The notes beneath the pieces are model-generated. The model saw nothing but the letters and a program-made list of their open reading frames with translations, searched no databases and had not been told where the DNA came from. From Brienomyrus brachyistius (Eukaryota; Chordata; Actinopteri; Osteoglossiformes; Mormyridae): 64,000 nucleotides of DNA. The stretch spans positions 8,638,660 to 8,702,659 of the forward strand of contig NC_064552.1 in NCBI RefSeq assembly GCF_023856365.1. The letters run 5' to 3'. Below, one piece after another: positions 12,145 to 23,880 of the stretch. Each line of letters begins with the position of its first letter. Positions within the stretch are counted from its first letter, which is position 1. The position numbers and the translations under genes were made by a program.

Positions 12145-13004
12145 CCCTCATTTATGCCTGTACAAAGCAGCTGCTGCCCAGAGAACTGTGGGAACAACAT
12201 TCAGATCTGAGCACATTAGTCACCAGATGTCACCTTTCGCTGCCAGTCCCTGGAACATCCAGGGAGACAATACCCCATGCATGCTGAACATCTGACTGAC
12301 GACATCCTCTACGGGGGGGGGGGTGGCTCACCGGGCCGGGTTAGTGCTCACAGCACAGACCGCCGGCTAGGAGACATGTTTACAGTGACACCTGCAGCTC
12401 CGTTCGGAGGCGAAAATGTGCATGGCGTCAAATGTGTGATCCGACACGCAGACCGAGCTTTTGAGCTTAAAGGCGCAGCGATGCCTCATACATCATGACC
12501 GTTTCCACTTGAACCTGCATATTCAGTTTCGTGCATGAAAATCTGATCATAGATCGCCTATATCGTTTGAGATAAGCCCAGTATATTAGCAAAAGGTAAA
12601 CTGTCATTAATTGTTTAATCCTGGCTATAAGATTATATACATTCTGCGCATACAAAATGTACTGCCCAAATACAGCCTTCTATTCCTATATGATGTAGAC
12701 CATCCTGCAAATATATATATTATGTTCTAACTTAAAAGTCTGATACTGAATAGACAGCTGGACACTGTCAACTAACATTGCTGTTTAATGCCAGCTTAAA
12801 TTACAAGAATTAACATAAGTGAATATGAAGGTGAGACAGGACTGTGTCTTAATGATTCTCGGCCCTATAGTCAACATTTGGTGGCAGCACATGACAGTGG
12901 TGAGTATTTTTGGGTGCAGCTGCACCAGGGTTACTCCTGGCTTGGTGCAGGTTCTGTCACTACTGCTGGTCCGACTCCCTCAAGTTCCTTGGGGTCGTTC
13001 ATAG
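10301..13004. other. Intergenic DNA with AT-rich low-complexity and CT microsatellite
   Basis: 11395-11690 is a strongly AT-rich stretch of TAGTAAATA-like words. A (CT)n tract lies at 12112-12136, C-runs near 11905-11915 and a G-run near 12315. ORFs crossing these are artefacts of composition. Confidence 0.55.
12112..12136 (+). repeat. (CT)n microsatellite
   Basis: About twelve CT units in a pure run, then TGTCGCTCTCC. Confidence 0.9.
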
Positions 13005-13135
13005 ACAGCAGGTCCCCGCAGATTCTCCACAGGATCCAGGTCAGGACTCTCAACTGGGTCACTCAAGGACAGTCACTTGTTACTTTTCTTAGGCCACTCA
13101 AGTGCTGGCTTTGCTTTCCAGTTACTTTTTTTCCC
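13005..13135. repeat. Probable DNA-transposon remnant
   Basis: GGTCCCCGCAGATTCTCCAC, ACTCAACTGGGTCACTCAAG and GGCCACTCAAGTGCTGGCTT resemble a part of a transposase gene widely repeated in fish genomes (Tc1-like, from memory). It is too short and diverged to show a transposase frame. Confidence 0.3.
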
Positions 13136-15369
13136 GTTCTTTTTCAGCAACCATCTCCGGTGGCACCGAAGGCTCTGGCCAGCCTCTGTGACCGATATCG
13201 TCACCTCACAGACGTAGCTTCTGTGACAAGACGGGAATAAGGAGGCCATTTCCAAAGCAATCCAACTCAAAGCCACGGTAAATATGTAAAGAATAAACGT
13301 GAGATGCATGCGTATTAAAAACTGTGCTTTGAATAAAAAAAATGTCAGTTTTAAAATTCCATCTTTAAACTATTATAATTAATTCCCTTCTTCAATGTGC
13401 CTTTGATCAACCAAAAACCATTTGACCTGAAAAAAAAAAACATCTGTTTCTATTTGCTGCAAGACGCTGTGATACAGATGAATCGACCTCATTTAGAATG
13501 TATACTGGCAGGTATAGCTCTCTTGGTCTTAAATGAATTGACAAGATCTCTGGGGAGATGCCAGAAGCCAAGTGTGGGGAGGTGGGGATAACGACGGATG
13601 GGGGCACAGGGGAAGCTGCTGTTTTCCAGGTGTATTTTTAAGTCCAATGTCAACCTACCAATTTTTTTTTTCTGCAATGAAGGAAGCCCGGCTCCTCAGC
13701 TTCCCTTGCAGCACCTGGGTACGTCAGTGCGCAAATCGTGGATTTCGACGGCAGAATGGATAATGGACTTAACGTCGAGTGATTCACAGCTCGACCCGGT
13801 GCTATTTCTGTCCCACCCCCTCCCGGCCCAACCATCAACTTTGGAGGACTGAGTCAGCAGAGGCTGACCTTGGCAGTCACTCGGCTAAGCCTCTCACGAT
13901 TGTCATCTGTGATACAAAAAAAAAAAGCACCTTTCTGTTCAAAGACAAACCAAACTTTAGTCCACTATCTAGCTAGCAAAGGATGACATCATTTCTACTG
14001 CAGGATCGCAGTAACGTTATTAGTCAGTGTGTGAAAGAAGAAAGCTAACTATTAGCTGTCATAACGTAGCACTTTATGAATAGTTGATTAGTGTAGCCGA
14101 TGGCCTGATGTCTTTATTCCAAGTGAGTTACCGCGTTTACCAGTATATGCGGTGTAATATTTCGGTTAGGTACCTTGATCACAGTAACCACTATAGGACG
14201 TCTTCCTGGGACTTTCAGGGTGGCAGTCTGTGTCCTTATCCATTACATGACCAGCTGCTGTGTCATATGTTATATAAATGTAAATTATGCTTGGCACCAG
14301 CTGTTTATAAATAATTAAAAATGTCAGTCCCCGGTGAATTGGCAAGTTAAAATCTGATGACATTTTTGGTCCCAAACTAAATGAAATTTCTGTTGTTTAA
14401 AAACAAGTATTGGTTTTAGAAAGCCGATTCAGAGGATGTATCACATCATGTATCACATCGTTAGATGGAAAATTCTGGTTGTTCACTTTCAAAATTTGAA
14501 GTACTTATGAAATATCTTTATAGCCGTCTGATAACAGCTGCAGCAGTTTGGTGGTGCGAGTAGTATATCATGTTAATAACACAACCTTTGTGCAGAATTC
14601 TTTCATTCCCATTCTAGGTTACATTTCTGTTTTTGCTTTGAATGCAGGTTGTTGCCATTCCAACGATTTCTCTACCATTTTGTCACTTATACCACAGAAA
14701 ACCTCTTATTATTCAGCACTGGAGGAATTTCCATTCTCAAGAAAGATTTTTTAAAAATTCCTCTAGCTAACCTCTCTAAATTACAGACATGTGTAGTTGA
14801 TTCTCATTGTGTTTTCATTCAGAGCCTCTGGAGCTCCTGGTATTTTGGTGTCCGTTTGTAAGAGACACCTTTTCCATTAAAGAACTCGACCGGAATCCAT
14901 TTATCTTAGGATAGTAAGCAGGGTGGTATTGATTTCAGAGGCCTATTATTTTGATTTTTTTTTTTTGTGGCCCTAGGGAATGAAAAAAAAATCCATTTTA
15001 CTAGCACGAGCTGGACAAGAAATTCCAATTCTGTGAATGCAAACCTCTGGTAGTTATATTGAAATAAGGGAATACACTGAACGTTCCCTTGTATACTCTT
15101 CCAAAGGTCTGCCTACCTAAATTAGTCATTATGTGAAATAATTTGTTGGATGACAAAGTCTGTTTAAAGTGCACAGTACTCGTGAGACAAAGGAATTTAC
15201 TGTGTAGCGCATCACTAAGTAATCATAAATACGGCTACCAATACTTACTTTGTTATATTTATATGCATCTGTCCATCTTCCATGCTGCTTATCGAGTGTA
15301 CTCGATATGCCGTGTATGCTCTCCTGTGTAATATTTAATGATTTATCATTTATTAATCCGGTTTCTTAT
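13136..15369. other. Intergenic DNA, no gene recognised
   Basis: A small (ATCC)n-family fragment is possible at 15266-15297 (CTGTCCATCTTCCATGCTGC). Otherwise this is unique-looking sequence with short A and T runs. Confidence 0.55.
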
Positions 15370-15800
15370 GACATTTTTACAGGACATGACATGCAAAGCA
15401 TACTGACAATAAGCTCGGAGCGGGGAGGCTGCGGCTACGCGAAATCACGGCTACTAACTAACGGCGGAAAAAGAAGAGAAGCGCAGTGCCGAAGCATTGA
15501 CTCATTACGGAAACTGCACCGCGTGAAAAAGTTCACGGGAGTCTCCTGACCGGCCCGAGTGAGTGTGAAACGCTGGTGAACACGCAGGGAAGTGCTGAAG
15601 GGCTGCGCAAATAGGTGATAATCCAACAAGAGCTGGAGATGGGGGGTCCACGAGGACACGTGAATAAATGATGGAATGCGCTGCGCGGGGGACGACGCAC
15701 TGAGGTGTGGATTTCTACTTTCGCAACGCAACCGACTCGCAATGCCCAGTATATAAAACGGATACCCCCACCCCCCTTCGAATATCCCCGAGTAGGCAGC
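15370..15800. promoter_or_regulatory. Candidate regulatory island with TATA-like core
   Basis: Complex CpG-rich sequence includes GGACATGACATGCAAAGCAT (about 15382-15401). A TATAAAA box lies at 15752-15758, followed by a GC-rich stretch. No ORF or known RNA was recognised downstream. It could be the start of an unannotated transcript or chance. Confidence 0.3.
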
Positions 15801-17029
15801 TGGGCGTGCAGGCAGAATGCACTAACCCGGGACAGAGCTATTTTTTGCTCCTAAACCTTATATAGCATTTGCGTGCATATAGCTGGTTTTTCTGTCAAGA
15901 TGCATCAAAATCGGCATTTCTAATAAAAAAGAAAGCAGGACTCTAAAGGGCACCCGAAGCCCCGGCGTGACTTCATCCGGCAACCAGACCCATATTTCCA
16001 TACAAGTGCTACATTGTGTAATCGGCAATTAGTCAACTTAAGTAGGCCTACTTCTTAGCCCTCATTGTTTACCCAGGCGAGGCATGTCTCCGACTATGAT
16101 GTCATATATTAAGCATCCTGTACGACATCCCCCGGCACACTACTGGCTGCTGTATCATTTCAATTAACAAAAGCAAATCTGTCACCGAGTCGAACAGACT
16201 TCAAAGTCAGAGGTGGCGAAGCAGGGGGGCGGCAGTCACATCTCTGTGGCAAGTTTTATTAATTTCAGCAAAGACGGCTAACATTTCATATATTACTCTC
16301 TTCATTATTGTTTTAAAATATTACACTCTTTAGTGTTGAATACATGTTGTTGGTAATATCAAATCAGAAGCATAAAATATAAAGTTATCGTTTCGCAAAT
16401 CGCAAAGCTATGCAGACTGAGCAAAAAATAAGGTGATTTAACATATAAGGGGCCGTGTATGCATGGGGAGGGGGAGGGTCCTGTTAGAGTAGTGTTATGT
16501 TAAAATAATGTTGCATGATGGGTTCAACATAAAAGAGTAGGCCTAACTTATGTCCTTCTAAACCACCAGTTCCTCACGTTCGTATGGTACAACATTTTAC
16601 GTGAAATACTTTTTTTTCAGGGACTGACACCCCATGAGTCTAGCTGGCAGAACCGAGAAATAGCACAAGTTAGCCTCATTTGGCAACACGGTCATGAATA
16701 ATACATCGGCACCGTGTGAGTAAACAGCAGTATTGCTCTGTTTTCACAAATATCCAGCGCCTTAATCTCCCATCTGATAATGTCTTCGCTGTATGAGAGC
16801 CGGGATATGGATTTTGTAAAGCAATGATCGTTTTTTTGCTCATGTGAATGATAAAAACCAGTCGTCTAAAAGTTTACCAGCTTCATGTGGATAATATTAA
16901 CTCATAGGCCTACTGTAAAAACGAAATCTGCCACAGATAACTGGATGTTTGTTAATTAAAAATCACTATTTGCAAGTGCTTACAAATAGACAATTTAAAC
17001 AGTTGATATTTAATCTGACAATAAGCATG
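15801..17029. other. Intergenic DNA, nothing recognised
   Basis: Unique-looking, moderately AT-rich sequence. No repeat, RNA gene or coding frame was recognised. Confidence 0.55.
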
Positions 17030-17480
17030 TTTACGTAACCAATGGGACTCACACCTAAACGCGGCGCTCGCTGACCTGATTCTGCAAAAGGTTTGTAAGT
17101 TTACAGACAAACAGACAGTAATCACGAGTTCCTGTGAGTAAGAGGGCTTCCATGGGGCGATTGTATCAAATGCAAGGAAAACTCCGCGTGTTCGCCGCCG
17201 ATGATCGTCGCTGCACTAAATAAATGCAAATTAAAACGGGGCTCACGACATTAATGCAGAGGGTTGAATATCCATTCAATCATATTTCCCTGCAGGGTGC
17301 TCTGATAAATATGACAGCAGAACTGCATTGCTAATTCCAGCGCTGTCACTTCCCATAGCCCTTTACCTTGCAAACAAACCGCCATAATGACACCTGCCGG
17401 TGGGCAAGGAGGGCCGTATCGATGCACTCTTGCGCGGAATCGTCTGGGAACAAGCCAGGCTGGAGAGCACAACAGCTCTA
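17030..17480. promoter_or_regulatory. Candidate conserved non-coding element
   Basis: Contains TTACGTAACCAATGGGACTC (17031-17050), AAATAAATGCAAATTAAAAC (17218-17237), GACATTAATGCAGAGGG and ATTGCTAATTCCAGC. These octamer-like, ATTA and CCAAT words cluster in sequence of high complexity without a frame. Confidence 0.35.
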
Positions 17481-18469
17481 AGGTATGGACTTTCTACCTT
17501 TTATTCTCCCCAAAACGATGATTTGCTGGATCTTCAGCCGAATGCTTACGAAGACCACGCCCCATCTCCAGGTCATGCCGGTAGTTTAATAAATTGCACA
17601 GATCACATGCAAATTACAAAAGTTTATCTGGTGATCAGTACGGCCACTGAAAACCGCAATATTATTATTTTTTCTACTCGTTGGTCATCCGAGTTCAATT
17701 AATCAATTGACTACAGATATAAATAGACAAAATGAATGAATGAATGACTGAATGGGGTAAACAAACAAACAAATATGAACTATATTGAAAACACTAGTCC
17801 GCAGAAATCAAGGACCATAACATCATACCCAAGCTGAGAAAACTCAGAAAAAAGACGTCTGTCGAACAGCAAGCATCCTGTCCCCTGTGAAAGATATGAC
17901 GGCAACAAAATTTCTTGTAAGATTATATTATATTATAAAACAAACAGTGGTAAAACTGATTTATCTGCTAATGTTGAAGAATCCGTGAATGGTGCGATAT
18001 TCTAATGTCATACATCACATTTTTGTAATGTTTTTATAATAAATAAATGTTTCAATGAAATACAATTCTCAGTAGCTCCAGGCAAGTCTCATACGAAGCA
18101 TATTGTATTTCTTTGTAGCTGTTTTATGATTTAGTTACAAAGATATGTAAGTGGGAATATTCGTTTTGACGCAAACTTCAAGGTAAGGCAGTATAAATTC
18201 ATGTTTAGGCTGCAGGAGAGATCTTGACTATGGTTTGTAAGGAATAGAGAAAGGGTGACAATTTATCTCAGACAAATAAAAGTGTAGAATAAATTTACTA
18301 GTTATGATGCGAAGGCTTGTATAACGAAGATTTTAGTGGATTTTCTTTGTGTGGGTTTAAAAACCTATAAGAACACCCAGTTGAACGCGGCAAAAGCCAA
18401 ACAACATTGACAAAATACACAGGATGCCGTTTTGCGTAACTAGCACAAAAAAGGGGTTTAGCTCATTGC

Positions 18470-18725
18470 ACATCAGCCTTCATGAATATGAATGTCAGCT
18501 TTGATGCATATGCAATCAGACGTACAGTAAAAGTGGGTGTTCTGACTATTAGGACACAAAGCATGGGAGGAGATGATGCAAATGAGATCTGCCGAAGCTG
18601 GCATCAGCTGAAGGACGTGTCACTGCGCAGTCACCTCCAGACATCTGAAAAGGGGGGTGTTTTAAATGTTGCTGCAAGCTGCAGTGCGCGTGAAAAGACA
18701 CTGCCTACTAGGACTTCTTAACATA
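18470..18725. promoter_or_regulatory. Candidate conserved non-coding element
   Basis: TTTGATGCATATGCAATCAG (18500-18519) and GATGATGCAAATGAGATCTG (18571-18590) are closely spaced octamer/POU-like sites in complex sequence. The 79-codon ORF that overlaps has no family resemblance. Confidence 0.3.
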
Positions 18726-20224
18726 ACACAGGACGAGATTCTCCTGGTAACGAGCGAGGGAAAAGGATGTTAGCCCTTTAAGATATAGGTGTTAACATCA
18801 GCTTGGACGTGATCATTATCACCTCACACAGGCACCGTTTATTCAGAAGATTAACTGTGCCGTTTGACTGTATTTTAAATAAAGGGAAAACGTCCTATCC
18901 ACCAATTTCTCCATTTCGGATAATCGCGCTTCTCAATGTAAACGGGAAGAAGCTGCAGGGAGGCTCTCTTTTCCCCACCAGCGGGATGACATTGTTCTGA
19001 CATAATCCATACTCATTCATCATTACCTCTTTCTTCAGAGGCGCGTCCCGCCTCTTGGTCACTTCCTCACAGTAACCAGCCAAATAGCGCCCCCTTTTGT
19101 CCGAAGTCAAGCGCTAAAAGGTGCTTTGTGGTGCGGTTCGGACCTTGTAGACCCTCCTCACAATGAACCTCATGCTCGGTAATAATTGATTGATAAACCC
19201 ACCATTCATACGGCAAAAGCAGTAATAACACAATACCGTACATTATGGGAGAGTTATTGTGCTTGTGTTGGGAAGTGCGGAGCCAAGGAGTACTCGCATG
19301 TTTACGCCAAATACTCATTAATTATCACAATAATAAATTAACAGAATGATATACGATTCCAGCTTTCCATTGCAGCGGAGAGCCTGGGTGACATTATTCA
19401 TTTTCGGAGAACACCCCTTGCCTCTTAACAATGTTAATGATGTATTTCAGCACAGAAAGGGTGATATGATAGAGCATTGGTACTAATAAAAATCAAATTG
19501 CATTTTTTTAAATTTATGACTTGCATGATTAATGGATTTGTTGGGAAATGTTCATATCCTTTCAGTTAATCAAAAGTTTTGCTCTCTTGCCTGAGAAGTG
19601 GATTATTGACTTAAAAAAGCCAAAGAAATTGCAGAAAGGTCCTAAATAGGCGAGAAAGGACGACTTTGAAATGCTTGGGCGTCAGCGAATATATATAGAG
19701 TTTACGAGGACGCACCAGAACATGTGTGAAATCTAGCAGGATTACACTTCTGAACTTTTTTTATTATTATAAAGGAAAACCATTAATATTTTCCATAAAG
19801 AATGCATCACACTCTCAAATTACCCTCTGCCAATTATGGTAATTGTTTCGAACATATCGGCCATTTATTCATATTTATGGTCTGTTCTTCTAGAGCCACA
19901 TGCACTGTATATACTGTAAGCACTCAAATGCCACTTTGGAATCTCTTAATGAGCTCATGGGGTGCACTGCCGGTATGCGCCCGCTGTGTGATCTGCTTGC
20001 TGGCGTTCATCCACCTTTCTTCTCCAGCTCCAGGATCACTGCTGGCCAGATGTAAGGGTTGGGGACATAAATGTCACCCTGGCAGGGTTGACGGCTCTGT
20101 GTGTTACTGGCTGTCCCCAGGACAACCTGAGGCTGTCGATGACCCACAGGGACCCCTGTCGTAAAGGAACATCGCTGAAACGCCTCAGATTTTTACATGA
20201 CAGTCATAATAAATGATGTGTCTA
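18726..20224. other. Intergenic DNA, no gene recognised
   Basis: Unique-looking sequence, with a CTCF-like core (AGGGGGCGCT on the minus strand) near 19086-19095. A 120-codon ORF at 19802-20164 has no recognisable domain. Confidence 0.5.
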
Positions 20225-20556
20225 TCTAGGGCCGGATTTAGGCATAAGGCAAACTATTGCCAGCTACTTAGGGCCCAGTCAGCACAAAAAAGCCCAGAAA
20301 AAGTCATGAAAAAACTATATATATTCATACATAATTTATAAATAAGAATAATTACATAAAATAAAAAAAAACACAAGAAATGTCGTAATCATAAAAAAGG
20401 AAATTTCGGCGTTACAGCAGCGGTTATAAACAAGATCAGGCCACGCTCAAAACATATAAAGTCACATAAATATATATAGACCTACTTATATACGCATACA
20501 CAGGTTTGTAATTATATCTTAGTGGGGACTCTGCTTTCATATCTATGGAGAAAACT

Positions 20557-21114
20557 CTATTCCCAACAGGATGACCTTAACCTACGGTGGCCCTGAAGAC
20601 ACAACGGCATTACAGAAAATGGAAAGGGTAGGACCACACTTCTTGTTCGTGATTGGACAGTAGCTGTCCTGCCAGACAGTCCACATTTTTGCTCCCTCCC
20701 AGCTCCCGAGCAAAAACGTGGACTGTCTGTGGGTCCCCAGGGACTGGATTGAAAGCTCTGATCTATAGGATTGGACAGCTTCAATCTCCATCCCCTGGAT
20801 GCTCCCTGGACTGACGGCAGCTCTGCCCTGCGAAAGTCTGCCACAAGCTTCTTAGCATTGAGCTGGAGGAAACTTTGCTGGCACCTCTCTGCAAAGCCAT
20901 CGCCGAGTCCCCTGCTCTCATCACCACAAGTGGTACAGCTGACAATCGCAGTGTTGTCTGAGAATTTTCGAACGTGAAAACTGTCCATTTTGTATGAGAA
21001 GTCCACCGTATATAGAGTGAATAGAAGTCCACAGTCCAATGTTCTTACATACTGTAGTCTGTCGGTAAGGCGCACCGAATTAAAATGTTTGTTTGCAGTC
21101 AGAAACATCGGCAC
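20557..21114 (-). pseudogene. LINE reverse transcriptase remnant
   Basis: The minus-strand frame contains LLFTLYTVDFSYKMDSFHVR followed by KFSDNTAIVSC, then QLNAKKLVADFRR. This is the layout of the palm-domain C-terminal part of teleost non-LTR reverse transcriptases (usually LFTLYT, KFSDD, LQLN, KTKE, VDFRR). The expected YSDD/FSDD-type active-site box reads FSDN, and the following region is rearranged. It is a fossil interrupted after VDFRR by a palindromic MITE (20670-20755). The superfamily (Rex1/L2-like) is inferred from memory of similar fish sequences. Confidence 0.65.
20670..20755. mobile_element. Palindromic MITE-like element, family B
   Basis: Inverted arms around GACAGTCCACATTTTTGCTC and its complement (CAAAAACGTGGACTGTC) are separated by CCTCCCAGCTCCCGA. 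The unit is followed by GGGTCCCCAGGGACTGG. The same family recurs at 54819-54984 inside POLR3A intron 14. It sits inside the LINE remnant, so it is younger than that. Confidence 0.55.
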
Positions 21115-22049
21115 CTTCAGCTATAGGCAGAATACGTAGGTCTCAAGGGTGGGGTAATATTCACATAGAATATGTCTGTATGACGCGTAAACAGTGATAC
21201 TGGAAGTATGAGTGGTACCAGATATCTCTGTTATATGTCTAATTGTGATTGGTTATTAATGCACATGTGATCTGTGCTTGGCGATCTCAGTGAGTTTATA
21301 GAGTTCCATATGTATCAGAAAAACAGAATATGACCGACACATTTTGCATCTGTTTCAGCTTAATAAATAAGGTGTATTTAGCACGTCATTTGCTGGAACA
21401 TATAGTCATCTACCTTTGAAAACAAAACAAAACAAGACAAGACAAGACAAGGCAAGACAGGGGGCCTCCCAAGTAAAGCTTTGCTTAGGGCCCCAGAAAA
21501 TGCAGATCAAAAGATTGATGTATGTTTAATTAGATCACCTCACAATAGCATTTTATAACCAAGAAATTATTACGTATTATTGTATGTCCACTCGATTTTC
21601 ATTTCCCAAATGTAAGTTGTTTTCTGAGACTACTACTGGATTTTCCGGAAAGCTCAGCCAGACTTAAAGCCCCGAGGTGAGTGCAGGAACAGCGCCCCCT
21701 CTGCCACAGCGAGGCATTGCAGCGCCACCACGTGAAAAGCGCTCGTGGGCCCGCCTGAATCATCAAGCAGAACTGATGCACCACACCAGAGCAAAACGTT
21801 CGAAACAACGTGCCCAAAGCCTGGCTGGCGTCGGACGTGCCGTGTATGTAGAAAGCCTCATGAATTTTAAGGTACGGCTTAGCGTAGCTTCTGTGGATAT
21901 GGGTAACTGATGGATATTTCAGCTTATTCTGTTATTGCACTGCAGTGCTGGCTAACGTCTGCTCATATTTCACAGAGTTAACTGTATTCCCATACATTAT
22001 GATCTTTTTTTCCCGTTTGTTTTATTATTTTTTATTATTTAGCACTCTG

Positions 22050-22160
22050 GGGGTCAAGTCAATGGTCGGTACTCTTACTTCATGCACCCGGGGGTGGCAG
22101 TTCGAATCTGCCACTCTGTGTGTGTGTGCAGGTGTTCCTCTAGGGGATCTGTTTCTTTTG
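22050..22160 (+). repeat. tRNA-like SINE head fragment
   Basis: GTGGCAGTTCGAATCTGCCA resembles a B-box arm, with GGTCGGTACTCTTAC upstream. The body is not recognisable. It is followed by a repeat-like stretch with TTTATTTATATAGCACTTTTC at 22181-22201, a word common in teleost interspersed repeats. Confidence 0.4.
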
Positions 22161-22349
22161 ACAGTTCAAAAACAAAATCTTTATTTATATAGCACTTTTC
22201 ATACATGGATTGCTGCTACTAGTGTTTCACAAATGAGATTAAAATAAAACCAAAGACAACGTAACAACTACAGTACAAGTCAATGAAGTAGAAAGGTAGA
22301 ATACAAAAACACTAAATAATAAATAAAAGCTAAACAAACAAATAGATAA

Positions 22350-22560
22350 AATGTGTGCGTGTGTGTGTGTGTGTGCGTGCGTGTGTGTGTGTGTGTGTGT
22401 GTGTGCGTGTGTGCGTGTGTGTGTGTGTGTGTGTGCGTGTGTGCGTGTGCCCTACAAGGGACTGCCTTCCCATCCCGTGTGTCCTACAGCCTTGTGCCCT
22501 GTGCAGTCTGGCATGAGCTTCTGACCTCTTCCCATGACCTTGACCAGGATGCATGACCAC
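22350..22560 (+). repeat. (GT)n microsatellite joined to an (ATCC)n-family fragment
   Basis: An interrupted (GT)n tract runs from 22353 to 22448. GCCCTACAAGGGACTGCCTT, TTGTGCCCTGTGCAGTCTGG and CATGACCTTGACCAGGATGC then follow the same order as the forward retroelement 3' end. Confidence 0.55.
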
Positions 22561-22789
22561 AACATAGTATTTAATGTTGATATGAGTCATTTGCATATAC
22601 AAATCGCATGAAACTAAAAGGGACCTTGTGTTTTTTTTTTTAATATTGGTCATGTGTGGTACTCTAGTCTATTGTACTCGCAACAAACGTTATGTATAAT
22701 TATGACAGAAAATGAGCATTAAATTGTCAAATTAAATTCTCAAAAAAGATTAAATAGTTTGCAAAATGTGTTTGAAACACAAAATATGG

Positions 22790-23275
22790 ACGAACAGCCA
22801 ATGAATAATAAACAGTTACGATTTACATTGAGTGCAACATGATGCATTCATAAACCAGTAATAAGCAGCACGTAAGTGCACCATAATGCCTGGAAGCACC
22901 GCTTTCATAACACTCTCAACAAGGCATGACAGCTTAAATTTACACTAGTAACAAACACATTCATAAGCCATACATAACAAGTTCAAAAGCGCATTTTAAT
23001 GCATGCATGTATGTATGTATAATATAACATTATGTACTTTCATAATGCATTCATAAGCAGCATTTAAATTTAGATTAAAACTTCATAAAGCATTTATAGT
23101 ATTTTAATGAGTGATATTGGCCAAGTTTTTCAAAGCAAATGGAGTTACCAGACACACTAACGGCATGTAGCCTCTGTGTTAAGGTCTGCTTATGAATGTT
23201 CTATGAACGCATTACAAATGCATTATGAAGGTGCACTGAGTGTAAATTGTTACCCAGTAAACATGTTAACAGAAG
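22790..23275. repeat. Interspersed repeat rich in CATTCATAA words
   Basis: Recurrent GCATTCATAA, CATAATGC and CATTACAAATGCATTATGAA words occur, with a GAGTGTAAATTGTTACCC end near 23240-23257. This is typical of a teleost non-autonomous element. A (GTAT)n run lies at 23005-23021. The boundaries are approximate. Confidence 0.4.
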
Positions 23276-23459
23276 CTTAATCTTACCTTTTGTGTAATTT
23301 TATTGCAGGTGCTGGTGTTTGATGGATCCCACCTAGATCTACATATTCAACAGATTGTGCTGTAATTACATGTCAATTCCTAAGTGATAACATAGCATTT
23401 CTATGCTTTGTTTGCAGGCATGCAGTTCAGCATTACTGGTAATTGGCATTTTCATAGAA

Positions 23460-23510
23460 TTCAGTCATTTCCCTCTGGGATCAATAAAATTCTAATTCCC
23501 AAACCGTTTC
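23460..23510 (+). repeat. LINE 3'-end fragment
   Basis: TTTCCCTCTGGGATCAATAA then AATTCTAATTCC matches the CCCTCTGGGATCAATAAA end of fish LINE copies. Little else of the element remains. Confidence 0.45.
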
Positions 23511-23711
23511 ACCACAATTTCAGCTACTCCCTATGTTTTCTTTTATCCTTTTCAGATGTCTACAATGTCCCTCCACTACCAGCCTGAACAGACACGTGTT
23601 TTCATGTTGGCACAAATCCACAACTGAAGGTGCATGTAATAGAGTTTCCTTTGGATACATAGGACTGTGATTAAAATTATATCTAATGTCTTTTTCAATC
23701 TTAACCTGGCA

Positions 23712-23880
23712 GTGAGTGGCTCAGCAGAGCAGCATAGTCTCTGTGCCTGCGATCAGAAGGTTGCTGGTTCACGCCCAGGCCTTGGCAGGATATTCACATG
23801 GTCTCTTGAGTAAAGCTCTTAACCCCCAGCTCCAGGGGTGCTGCATGTTGGTCGCCTCTGTGCCCCCCCCCCCCCCAAGC
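23712..23880 (+). repeat. tRNA-derived SINE copy
   Basis: It has a tRNA-like head with an A-box-like word (AGTGGCTCAGCA) and a B box (GGTTGCTGGTTCACGCCC), followed by the fish SINE body words GTCTCTTGAGTAAAGCTCTT and AACCCCCAGCTCCAGGGGTG. It ends in a C-run. It lacks an intact tRNA cloverleaf, so it is not a tRNA gene. Confidence 0.65.

Larger units (their letters stand above)
20225..21500. mobile_element. Composite repeat with possible ancient DNA-transposon termini
   Basis: The left edge has GGGCCGGATTTAGGCATAAG then TAGGGCCC, and the right edge has GGGGCCTCCCAAGTAAAGC then TTAGGGCCCCAG. Such GGCCGGATTTA and AGGGCCC words mark the ends of a widespread class II element. Between them lie the LINE remnant (20557-21114), a MITE and a degenerate (ACAAG)n run at 21421-21457. 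The pieces may be nested insertions; no transposase frame is visible. Confidence 0.35.

Noticed and set aside
21677..21740. Strong CTCF core AGGGGGCGCT near 21691-21700 (minus)
   Set aside because: The core fits but the upstream half of the motif does not; it was too weak to list as a site without a matrix scan.
22330..22653. 107-codon His/Thr-repeat ORF
   Set aside because: A translation of the (GT)n microsatellite, not a protein.
23712..23880. Possible tRNA gene (B-box-like sequence)
   Set aside because: No cloverleaf or acceptor stem can be formed, and the following body is that of a SINE.
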